Source: Lachnospira pectinoschiza (lineage in GTDB: Bacteria; Bacillota; Clostridia; Lachnospirales; Lachnospiraceae). Taken from it: DNA of 64,000 nt. Shown one piece after another: positions 53,159 to 61,036 of the stretch. Within the stretch, counting starts at the first letter, position 1; each line of letters opens with the position of its first letter. The notes under the pieces are model-generated. The model had not been told where the DNA came from. It made no database searches and saw only the letters and a program-made list of their open reading frames with translations. The position numbers and the translations under genes were made by a program. The stretch is taken from assembly GCF_900103815.1 (NCBI RefSeq), contig NZ_FNHZ01000002.1, positions 62,001-126,000 of the forward strand. Reading direction: 5' to 3'.

Positions 53159-55147
53159 ATGCCTATTAAGATGCTAGATCAGGCTACAATTAACAAGATT
53201 GCAGCTGGTGAAGTAGTTGATAGACCTCAGTCTATTGTTAAGGAGCTTGTGGAAAATGCTATCGATGCCGGAGCAAGTGCAATTACAGTAGAGATTAAAG
53301 AAGGCGGAATTAGTTTTATAAGAGTAACTGATAATGGTAGTGGTATTAACGGAGACGAGATTCCAACTGCCTTTCTTAGACATGCCACTAGTAAGATAAA
53401 GTCTATTGAAGATTTAATTAGCGTATCTTCTCTTGGCTTTAGAGGTGAGGCTCTTGCAAGTATTGCAGCGGTTGCCCAAGTGGAACTAATTACAAAGACT
53501 AAGGATAAGTTAAATGGTTATCGTTATGTAATTGAAGGCGGTAAGGAGAAGAGTCTAGAGGAGGTTGGCGCCCCTGATGGTACAACTATTGTTGTAAGAA
53601 ATTTATTCTACAATACTCCAGTTCGTCGTAAATTTTTAAAATCTGCCAACACAGAAGGGGGCTATATTAACTCTCTTATGCAGTACCTAGCCCTTTCACA
53701 TCCAGATGTTTCTTTTAGATTTATTGCTAATAATAACAATAAATTGCACACTTCTGGTAACACTAATTTAAAGGACATTATTTATAGTGTTTATGGCAGG
53801 GAGATTACTGCAAACCTTTATGAAATTAATGCAAAGACTATGGATATTTCCATGAAGGGTTTTATATGTAAGCCTTTTATTTGTAGAGGTAATAGAAGCT
53901 ACGAGAATTATTACATCAACGGCCGTTACATTAAAAGTAACATTATTAATAAGGCCATTGAGGATGCTTATAAGGGCTTTGTAATGCCAAAGAATTATCC
54001 ATTTACAGCGATACATTTTACAATTAATTCTGAAATTATTGATGTAAATGTGCATCCTTCAAAGATGGAGCTTCGCTTTGCAAACAATGATTATGTCTAT
54101 AATTTTGTATATGCAAGCGTGCTTTCTTGCTTAAAGGATCAGGAGCTTGCAGCAAATGTTTCTGTGGGTCCTAATAGTGAGAAGGAAGAAAGGACTGTGG
54201 CACAGCCAAGTCTTACAGCACAAGCAACAAATCCTACTGATAGAAGACCTGAGCCTGCTAGTCTAAATCAGCATGATAAGAAGGATACTGAAGTTAAATT
54301 TGGTATGGCAAGCTATAATGGACTTAGTTCACAAAATTCAGCTCCTAAATATCAAGAGAGAAGAATCGATAAGGTATCTGCTGCAGAGATTGAAAATCAG
54401 GTTAAGCCAAACATTAATAAGGAAAGACTTCCTGAGCCTTTTGAAATCAAGCGTTCTAATGAAATGATTAAAGAGGACTTAAAGGAGTATGAGGCTGTTA
54501 ATGATAAGCTAAAGACTTCAGAGCAGATGTCCATTTTTGATGATAAATTATTAGCCCAGACTAATAAGCCAAAGTATAGGATTATTGGCCAGCTCTTTGA
54601 GACTTACTGGTTATTTGAGCTAGGAGATAAGTTTTATATGATGGATCAGCACGCAGCTCACGAGAAGGTGCTATATGAGCGTTTTATGAAACATTTGCAT
54701 GAAAAGGAAATGTCTTCACAGATGATTATGCCTCCGGTTATTCTTACTCTTAACATGAGAGAAGAGGAGTTATTAAAAGAAAATATGAAGCGCTTTAAGG
54801 ATTTGGGCTATGAAATTGAGGAGTTTGGTGGCAATGAATATAAGCTTACAGGAATTCCTGCAGGCCTTCCAACTCTTGATTATAAGGCGCTTTTTATAGA
54901 AATTTTGGATAACTTAACTGAGGATTATAAGTCTGGTGAGGCAGAAATTTTTACGGATAGAGTGGCGACCATGTCTTGTAAGGCGGCAGTTAAGGGTAAT
55001 AATAAGTTGTCTATTAATGAGGTTGAGGAGCTTATGCAAGAGCTTATGACTCTTGATAATCCTTACAATTGTCCTCATGGCAGACCAACTTTGATTATTA
55101 TGACTAAGTATGATATTGAAAGAAAGTTTAAGAGAATAGTAGGTTAA
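53159..55147 (+). CDS. mutL: DNA mismatch repair protein MutL (endonuclease type)
   Basis: Partner of MutS. The 662-residue protein has the GHKL ATPase N-terminal domain (ELVENAIDAGA, DNGSGI, SLGFRGEALASIA), a low-complexity linker (about 340-460) and the C-terminal dimerisation domain. That domain keeps the nicking endonuclease motif DQHA-x2-E-x4-E (DQHAAHEKVLYE) and CPHGRPT. GGGAGG precedes the start. No mutH is expected in such organisms. Confidence 0.97.
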   Translation: MPIKMLDQATINKIAAGEVVDRPQSIVKELVENAIDAGASAITVEIKEGGISFIRVTDNGSGINGDEIPTAFLRHATSKIKSIEDLISVSSLGFRGEALASIAAVAQVELITKTKDKLNGYRYVIEGGKEKSLEEVGAPDGTTIVVRNLFYNTPVRRKFLKSANTEGGYINSLMQYLALSHPDVSFRFIANNNNKLHTSGNTNLKDIIYSVYGREITANLYEINAKTMDISMKGFICKPFICRGNRSYENYYINGRYIKSNIINKAIEDAYKGFVMPKNYPFTAIHFTINSEIIDVNVHPSKMELRFANNDYVYNFVYASVLSCLKDQELAANVSVGPNSEKEERTVAQPSLTAQATNPTDRRPEPASLNQHDKKDTEVKFGMASYNGLSSQNSAPKYQERRIDKVSAAEIENQVKPNINKERLPEPFEIKRSNEMIKEDLKEYEAVNDKLKTSEQMSIFDDKLLAQTNKPKYRIIGQLFETYWLFELGDKFYMMDQHAAHEKVLYERFMKHLHEKEMSSQMIMPPVILTLNMREEELLKENMKRFKDLGYEIEEFGGNEYKLTGIPAGLPTLDYKALFIEILDNLTEDYKSGEAEIFTDRVATMSCKAAVKGNNKLSINEVEELMQELMTLDNPYNCPHGRPTLIIMTKYDIERKFKRIVG

Positions 55148-55154
55148 TAAATTT

Positions 55155-56114
55155 ATGGAAAATAAAGACAAACAACCTTTAATAATTATATCTGGACCAA
55201 CAGCGGTTGGTAAAACTTCTAGTTCTATAAAGCTTGCAAAGGCCATTAACGGTTCTATTATTAGTGCTGATTCCATGCAGGTTTATAAGGGCATGGATAT
55301 TGGTACTGCAAAGATTACAAAGGAAGAGATGGAGGGAGTTAAGCACTACTTAATTGACTGTCTTGATCCTAAGGATGAGTTTAATGTTATGGTTTTTAAG
55401 GAAATGGCTCTAAAGGCGATTGAAGAAATCAGACATGAAGGAAAGATTCCTATTGTAGTTGGTGGTACTGGCTTTTATGTGCAGGCTCTTTTATATGACG
55501 TGGAATTTACTAAGACGGAGGATGATAATAGTGAGTATAGAAATTCTTTATATGAATATGCTGATAAATTTGGTAATGAGGCTCTTCATGATAGGTTAAA
55601 AGAGGTGGATCCAGATTCTGCGGCGACTATACATGCTAATAATGTAAAGAGAGTTGCTAGGGCTTTGGAATATTTTCATCAGACAGGGGAGCTTTTCTCT
55701 AAGCATAATGAGACTCAAAAGCAGAGATCTTCTCCTTTTAATTATGTTTATTTCGTATTAAATGATGATAGAGATGCTCTTTATGAAAGAATTGACAAAA
55801 GAGTGGACAAGATGTTTTTAGATGGCCTTGTTGGTGAAGTTGAAAAATTAGCTAAAATGGGGTACACTAAAGACCTTGTGTCTATGCAGGGCATAGGTTA
55901 CAAAGAGATTCTTGACTATTTAGATGGCAAGTATTCTTTGGAGGAAGCTAAGGAAATAATTAAGCGTGATACAAGAAGATTTGCAAAGAGACAGCTTACT
56001 TGGTTTAGACGAGAGAAGGACTGTCTTTGGCTAGATATTGGAAAGCTTGATTACGACTTTAGTAGAATAATTGATTTTATGATGCTTGAAATTAAGAATA
56101 GAGAATTAATTTAA
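55155..56114 (+). CDS. miaA: tRNA dimethylallyltransferase MiaA
   Basis: Transfers a dimethylallyl group to A37 of tRNAs; its product is the MiaB substrate. The 319-residue protein has the P-loop SGPTAVGKTSSSIKLAK, the DSMQVYKGMDIGT motif, VGGTGFYVQALL and the C-terminal RRFAKRQLTWFRR. It starts seven bases after mutL without a strong separate binding site, so coupling is likely. Full length. Confidence 0.96.
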   Translation: MENKDKQPLIIISGPTAVGKTSSSIKLAKAINGSIISADSMQVYKGMDIGTAKITKEEMEGVKHYLIDCLDPKDEFNVMVFKEMALKAIEEIRHEGKIPIVVGGTGFYVQALLYDVEFTKTEDDNSEYRNSLYEYADKFGNEALHDRLKEVDPDSAATIHANNVKRVARALEYFHQTGELFSKHNETQKQRSSPFNYVYFVLNDDRDALYERIDKRVDKMFLDGLVGEVEKLAKMGYTKDLVSMQGIGYKEILDYLDGKYSLEEAKEIIKRDTRRFAKRQLTWFRREKDCLWLDIGKLDYDFSRIIDFMMLEIKNRELI

Positions 56115-56136
56115 AGGCATTAGTTGGAGGAATATC

Positions 56137-57414
56137 GTGAAATTAGCATATTGTAATGAATTTAACATCGACCCAAAGGTCTATGACTTTTGCGAAAGTG
56201 TAGAAAAATGTTTAAAGGCTAGATTTGAGAAAATCGATAAGGTCGCAGAATTTAACCAGTTAAAGGTTATTAGTGCTATGCAAAAGGCAAAGGTTTCAGA
56301 GGCACATTTATCTGGAACAACAGGTTATGGCTATAATGACTTAGGTAGAGATACATTAGAGGAGATTTATGCTGACATTTTCAAAGCAGAAGATGCTCTT
56401 GTAAGACCACAGATTACTTGCGGTACACATGCCTTAAATGTAGCACTTGCTTCCCAGCTTCGTCCAGGAGATGAGCTTTTATCACCTGTTGGAAAGCCTT
56501 ATGATACTATGGATGAAATCATTGGTATTAGAGAATCTAAGGGAAGTCTTGCTGAATACGGCATTAGCTATAGACAGGTGGATCTACTCGAGGATGGTAG
56601 TTTTGATTTTGATGGAATTAAGGCCGCAATTAATGAAAAGACTAAGTTAGTTACAATTCAGCGTTCAAAGGGCTATGCTACAAGACCTACATTATCTGTT
56701 GAGCAAATCGGCGAGCTTATTAGCTTTATTAAGTCTATTAAGCCAGAGCTTATTTGTATGGTAGATAACTGTTATGGTGAATTTGTAGAAGAGATTGAGC
56801 CAACTGAGGTTGGAGCTGATATGTGCGTTGGTTCTTTAATTAAGAACCCAGGTGGCGGACTTGCTCCTTGTGGCGGTTATATCGTTGGTAAGAAGGAATG
56901 CATCGAGCAGGCAGCTTACAGATTAACTAGTCCGGGTCTTGGTAAGGAAGTTGGTGCTTCCCTTACTCTTAATCAAAGCTTCTATCAGGGCTTATTCCTT
57001 GCTCCAACAGTAGTAGCAGGCGCTCTTAAAGGTGCGATTTTTGCTGCAAATGTTTACGAGAAGGCAGGCTTTAAGTGTAGACCGACAGCAAGCGAAGATA
57101 GATACGATATTATTCAGAATGTAGAGCTTGGTTCTAAGGAAGGCTTACTTGCTTTCTGTAAGGGTATTCAGATGGCTGCTCCAGTAGATAGCTTCTTAAC
57201 ACCAGAGCCATGGGCAATGCCAGGTTATGATTCAGATGTTATTATGGCTGCCGGCGCTTTCGTTCAGGGTTCATCTATTGAACTTAGTGCAGATGGCCCA
57301 TTAAAGGAACCATACCTTGTATTTTTCCAGGGTGGCTTAACATGGTATCATGCTAAACTTGGTATTATGATGAGTGCTAATGAGATGTTTAAGGCTGGTC
57401 TTTTTAACATTTAA
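56137..57414 (+). CDS. methionine gamma-lyase-like PLP enzyme (aluminium-resistance family)
   Basis: PLP enzyme of the Cys/Met metabolism fold, family often named aluminium resistance protein; the true substrate is unresolved. The 425-residue product has the PLP lysine in VTIQRSKGYATRPTLS, preceded by SGTTGYGYNDLGRDTLEEIY and PQITCGTHALNVAL, and MVDNCYGEFVE. The start is GTG 56137, with GGAGG at 56126-56130. The neighbourhood next to miaA and mutL is the common one for this family. Confidence 0.88.
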   Translation: MKLAYCNEFNIDPKVYDFCESVEKCLKARFEKIDKVAEFNQLKVISAMQKAKVSEAHLSGTTGYGYNDLGRDTLEEIYADIFKAEDALVRPQITCGTHALNVALASQLRPGDELLSPVGKPYDTMDEIIGIRESKGSLAEYGISYRQVDLLEDGSFDFDGIKAAINEKTKLVTIQRSKGYATRPTLSVEQIGELISFIKSIKPELICMVDNCYGEFVEEIEPTEVGADMCVGSLIKNPGGGLAPCGGYIVGKKECIEQAAYRLTSPGLGKEVGASLTLNQSFYQGLFLAPTVVAGALKGAIFAANVYEKAGFKCRPTASEDRYDIIQNVELGSKEGLLAFCKGIQMAAPVDSFLTPEPWAMPGYDSDVIMAAGAFVQGSSIELSADGPLKEPYLVFFQGGLTWYHAKLGIMMSANEMFKAGLFNI

Positions 57415-57438
57415 ATAAGTTTTAAATTAGTATTGTGC

Positions 57439-57482
57439 TTGAAAATCCCCCTATTTATGCTAAAATAGTTCTGTGCTATAAT
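57439..57482 (+). promoter_or_regulatory. two promoters upstream of the DUF4321 gene
   Basis: TTGAAA (57439-57444) with TG-C-TAAAAT (57458-57466, 16-base spacer) and a second extended -10 TG-C-TATAAT at 57474-57482. The tandem elements lie 50-70 bases before the start. Confidence 0.65.
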
Positions 57483-57530
57483 TTTAAGTGATTTTGTAAT
57501 CAAGAAAATTATTCTAAAGAGGGGGATATA

Positions 57531-57791
57531 ATGGCTAAGTATAAAAATGGCTGGTTATTGTTACTGTTTATTATTATTGGGATAGTACTTGGCGGTTTGG
57601 TAGCTGAAGCTGCAAAAGGGGTTTCTGGAATTTCTTGGCTAAGCTACGGACAAACAATTGGAACAGTAGATGGAAATTTAACTACTATTGATTTAGGGGT
57701 TATAATTTTTACTATTGCTCTTCAGATTAAACTGACAGTTGCAAGTATTATTGGCATTATTCTTGCAATTATTGTTTTTAAGGTTATTTAA
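57531..57791 (+). CDS. DUF4321 small membrane protein
   Basis: An 86-residue protein with two membrane helices (about 7-26 and 60-85), the short loop SGISWLSYGQTIGT and the second helix motif LQIKLTVASIIGIILAIIVF. It matches DUF4321 proteins found next to radC and mreB in Clostridia, function unknown. It has its own promoter and a GGGGG binding site. The gap to radC is 26 bases. Confidence 0.86.
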   Translation: MAKYKNGWLLLLFIIIGIVLGGLVAEAAKGVSGISWLSYGQTIGTVDGNLTTIDLGVIIFTIALQIKLTVASIIGIILAIIVFKVI

Positions 57792-57817
57792 GACGGGGTA
57801 TTCTGTAATTTAATTAC

Positions 57818-58510
57818 ATGAATAGTATGTTTAACAACGGGGGCATTGACATTGAATTGATGCCTTATGAGAAGGCTTTAAGATATGGAATAGAGACTTT
57901 AACGGATGTGGAGATTTTAGCAGTGATTTTACGAACGGGAGTTGGTAAGATTAAGGTGCTAGACTTAGCTAAGTTATTATATGAGACAGCGGGAAATAAG
58001 GGCTTAGTTGGCCTTGCTTCTCTTGAAATTGATGATTTAGTTAAGATAAAGGGCATTGGTAGAGTTAAGGCTATTCAGATTAAATCTATAATAGAGCTTT
58101 CAAAGAGACTAGCTAAGTTAAAGGCCAATGAGAAGTTAGATTTTTCTAGGTCTGAGACGGTGGCTAAGTTTTATATGCAGGATTTAAGACATTTACAGCA
58201 GGAGCATCTAATTCTTGTTTTATTAGATAGTAAGTGCTGTTTAATTAAAGATATGGTCTTGACAGTTGGCACGGTTAATAGTTCCTTAATAGATACGAGA
58301 GACATTTTCATTAAGGCACTTAAAAGCGGGGCTGTACAGATTATGTTAATCCATAATCATCCAAGTGGAGATCCTACACCTAGCAAGGCAGACATTAATG
58401 TGACTAAAGAGATTTATGAGGCTGGTAAAATTCTTGGAGTTAATTTAACTGACCATATTGTTATAGGTGACAATACCTATGTTAGTCTCAAGGCTATTGG
58501 GATTTTTTAA
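57818..58510 (+). CDS. radC: RadC family JAB1/MPN-domain protein
   Basis: RadC-type protein with a C-terminal JAMM metalloprotease-like domain; the historical repair role is doubtful and function unknown. The 230-residue protein has a helix-hairpin-helix region (KIKGIGRVKAIQI, about 72-85) and the metal motif HNHPSGDPTPSKAD (about 179-192). The start is uncertain: ATG 57818 has no good binding site, and ATG 57860 is a possible shorter start. The radC-mreBCD order is widely conserved. Confidence 0.9.
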   Translation: MNSMFNNGGIDIELMPYEKALRYGIETLTDVEILAVILRTGVGKIKVLDLAKLLYETAGNKGLVGLASLEIDDLVKIKGIGRVKAIQIKSIIELSKRLAKLKANEKLDFSRSETVAKFYMQDLRHLQQEHLILVLLDSKCCLIKDMVLTVGTVNSSLIDTRDIFIKALKSGAVQIMLIHNHPSGDPTPSKADINVTKEIYEAGKILGVNLTDHIVIGDNTYVSLKAIGIF

Positions 58511-58552
58511 TTAAAGGAAAGGGTTTTATAACCTAAAGGAAAGGAATACGAC

Positions 58553-59566
58553 ATGTCTAACGTATACGGAATTGATATTGGAACAAGTAATTTTAAAATG
58601 TGCACTAAGGATAACGAGATTCTTAATGAGAAGAACATTATTGCCATCGTTAATAAGAACGAATTATTAGCTTTTGGTGATGAAGCATACGAGATGTATG
58701 AGAAGACACCTGAGAATATTGAGGTTTCTTTCCCAGTTAAGTTTGGCGTAATCGCTGACATCGAGAATATGCAGACACTTCTTTATAGTTTCTATGAGAA
58801 GATTAATAAGGAAAAGAAAACTGGTAATACAGAATTTTATATAGCAGTACCAACTGATGTTACAGAAGTTGAGAAGAGAGCTTTCTATGAATTAGTAGTA
58901 GAGTCTAAGGTTAAGGCTAAGAACGTATTCGTAGTGGACAAGCCAGTAGCTGATGCAATCGGTGCAGGTATTGACGTTACAAAGTCAAAGGGTGTTATGG
59001 TTGTTAACATCGGTGCTGAGACAACAGAAATTTCAGTATTATCTCTTGGTGGTATTGTAATTTCTAAGTCAGTTAAGATTGGTGGTAATAAGCTTGATGA
59101 GTGCATTATTTCTGCAGTAAGAAAGGCTTATAACTTAGTAATTGGTTCTAAGACTGCTGAAGGTTTAAAGAAGGAACTTGGTAGTGCGGTTAAGACAGAG
59201 GAGAAGTTTGCTCCTGGCTTTGGTCGTAACATTTTATCAGGTCTTCCAGTAAGCGTTCAGATTTCTTCAGATGTTATCTATGATGCTATTGTTGATCCGC
59301 TTCATTCAATTATGGATTCAATAAAAGTTATCTTAGAGAGAACTCCACCAGAACTTGCTGCTGATATTATTAAGGATGGCGTATACTTCACAGGTGGTAC
59401 ATCTATGATTAATAATTTAGAGAATTTCATTAAGAGCGAGACAAATCTTAATGTTACAATAGTAGAAAATCCTTCAGAATCTGTTGTAAGAGGTCTTATG
59501 GGAGTTGTAACAAATCCTGATTTTGCTAAGATTCCTTATACTCCTCAGGATAGAACTTTTGAGTAA
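58553..59566 (+). CDS. mreB: rod-shape determining actin-like protein MreB
   Basis: Actin-like filament protein that guides cell-wall elongation under the membrane. The 337-residue protein shows YGIDIGTSNFKMCTKDN (phosphate 1 loop), DKPVADAIGAGIDV, VVNIGAETTEISVLSLG and the C-terminal GGTSMINNLENFI. It resembles MreB/Mbl; several small differences from the consensus, such as TEISVL for TEVAVI, are natural variation. AGGAAAGG precedes the start, and it heads the mreBCD-mrdA set. Confidence 0.94.
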   Translation: MSNVYGIDIGTSNFKMCTKDNEILNEKNIIAIVNKNELLAFGDEAYEMYEKTPENIEVSFPVKFGVIADIENMQTLLYSFYEKINKEKKTGNTEFYIAVPTDVTEVEKRAFYELVVESKVKAKNVFVVDKPVADAIGAGIDVTKSKGVMVVNIGAETTEISVLSLGGIVISKSVKIGGNKLDECIISAVRKAYNLVIGSKTAEGLKKELGSAVKTEEKFAPGFGRNILSGLPVSVQISSDVIYDAIVDPLHSIMDSIKVILERTPPELAADIIKDGVYFTGGTSMINNLENFIKSETNLNVTIVENPSESVVRGLMGVVTNPDFAKIPYTPQDRTFE

Positions 59567-59592
59567 ATATAAGAAACGAGGTAATAAGGTAT

Positions 59593-60441
59593 ATGAGAAA
59601 GAAATTTGAATCTTTTCTTACATCTAAATATATTCTTATTGGCTTAACTGTTATTTGTTTATTCTTTATTGGAACTTCCTTTTTTACGGATTCCCTAACA
59701 AAGCCTTTACAGACTGCAGTTTCTTATGTTGTCGTTCCTTTACAAAAGGGTATGAACAATTTAGGACTTTGGGTTTCTGATAAGCTTGATAACCTACAGG
59801 AAATTTCTGATGTTTTGGCAAAGAATGAAGAATTACAAAGTCAAGTTGATGCATTGACAGAAGAGAACAATTTACTTAAGCAAGAGACATATGAATTAGA
59901 CAGACTAAGAGAACTTTATGAACTTGATAATCAGTATTCTCAATATTCAAAAGTAGGTGCTAATGTTATTGGTATTTCATCAGATAACTGGTATTCTTCA
60001 CTTACTATAGATAAGGGATCAGATGATGGAATTCAAGTAGATATGAACGTAGTTGCTAGCGGTGGTTTAGTTGGAATTGTAACTGAGGTGGGATCTAATT
60101 ACGCTATTGTAAAGACTATTGTTGAAGATAATAGTTATGTAAGTGGCATGATTATTGATACTAACGAAACTTGTATAGTTCAGGGTGATGTGGAACTTAT
60201 GGATTCTGGCATGGTACATCTTGGATATTTTGCAAGTGATGTTACAGTTAATGATGGCGATAAGATCGTTACATCAAACGTTAGCGATAAATATTTGCAA
60301 GGTATATTAATTGGATATGCAACAAATGTAACAGCTGACTCAAATAACCTAACTCAGTCAGGTTATTTAATACCTGCAGTTGATTTTAATAACTTACAGG
60401 AAGTTTTAGTTATTACTGATTTAAAAACAACTACGGATTAA
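59593..60441 (+). CDS. mreC: rod-shape determining protein MreC
   Basis: Single-span periplasmic-side scaffold that links MreB with the elongation synthases. The 282-residue protein has an N-terminal membrane helix (about 14-34), a coiled coil (about 65-110, with LTEENNLLKQE) and the beta-barrel C-terminal domain with DKGSDDGIQVDMNVVASGGLVG. AACGAGG precedes the start. A terminator-like hairpin follows before mreD. Confidence 0.94.
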   Translation: MRKKFESFLTSKYILIGLTVICLFFIGTSFFTDSLTKPLQTAVSYVVVPLQKGMNNLGLWVSDKLDNLQEISDVLAKNEELQSQVDALTEENNLLKQETYELDRLRELYELDNQYSQYSKVGANVIGISSDNWYSSLTIDKGSDDGIQVDMNVVASGGLVGIVTEVGSNYAIVKTIVEDNSYVSGMIIDTNETCIVQGDVELMDSGMVHLGYFASDVTVNDGDKIVTSNVSDKYLQGILIGYATNVTADSNNLTQSGYLIPAVDFNNLQEVLVITDLKTTTD

Positions 60442-60455
60442 TTTGTACTTTAAAA

Positions 60456-60487
60456 GGGGGAAGGCTTTTATAGTCTTTCCCTATTTT
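60456..60487 (+). terminator. weak terminator-like hairpin between mreC and mreD
   Basis: GGGGGAAGGC (60456-60465) pairs with GTCTTTCCCT (60473-60482) with three G-U pairs; tail TATTTT is short. The mreD ATG is 15 bases later. Confidence 0.5.
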
Positions 60488-60502
60488 GCATGAGGTGGAC
60501 AT

Positions 60503-61036
60503 ATGAAAAGAAAAGTTTGTGAACTTGTATTAATAGTTATTTTTTATTTATTACAAGTGTCAGTTGGTAGAGTAATCGCAGTTGCAAATATAGTACCGAA
60601 TTTTCTTATTATTTTACCAATCATTTTTGGTTTCTTAAAGGGAAGAAACGAAGGTATGTTTGTTGGATTCTTTGCTGGAGTTATGTACGATTTATATTTC
60701 TCTAGCTTATTTGGATTTACTGCTTTGTGCTTTGTTTATATTGGTTATTATGCAGGATTTTTCTATGAGAAATATGAAAAATACGAAATCCTAATCCCAA
60801 TGGCTATGGTCTTGGTTTTTGATTTTGTCTATGAATTTTTATGTTATATAGGTAACTTCTTGTTACATAATAGATTAAATGCAGGATTTTTTATTTCGCG
60901 AATTATAATACCAGAAGTGGTTTATACTTGCCTTTGTACTTTAATTTTGTATAAATTATTAGCTTATATAAATGACAAACTAGACACTGTTAAAACAAAG
61001 AAAAGGGGCGTGAATTTCGATGAAGGAAGTATTTGA
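60503..61036 (+). CDS. mreD: rod-shape determining protein MreD
   Basis: Integral membrane partner in the elongasome. The 177-residue protein has five to six predicted helices, beginning with MKRKVCELVLIVIFYLLQVS and including NFLIILPIIFGFLKGRNEGM and GFFAGVMYDLYFSSLFGFT, both typical of MreD. It ends with a charged tail. A GAGGTGG binding site precedes it, and its end overlaps mrdA by 17 bases. Confidence 0.88.
   Translation: MKRKVCELVLIVIFYLLQVSVGRVIAVANIVPNFLIILPIIFGFLKGRNEGMFVGFFAGVMYDLYFSSLFGFTALCFVYIGYYAGFFYEKYEKYEILIPMAMVLVFDFVYEFLCYIGNFLLHNRLNAGFFISRIIIPEVVYTCLCTLILYKLLAYINDKLDTVKTKKRGVNFDEGSI

Noticed and set aside
54914..55276. 120-residue minus-strand frame opposite mutL/miaA
   Set aside because: Covers the conserved C terminus of MutL and the P-loop of MiaA; no expression signals.
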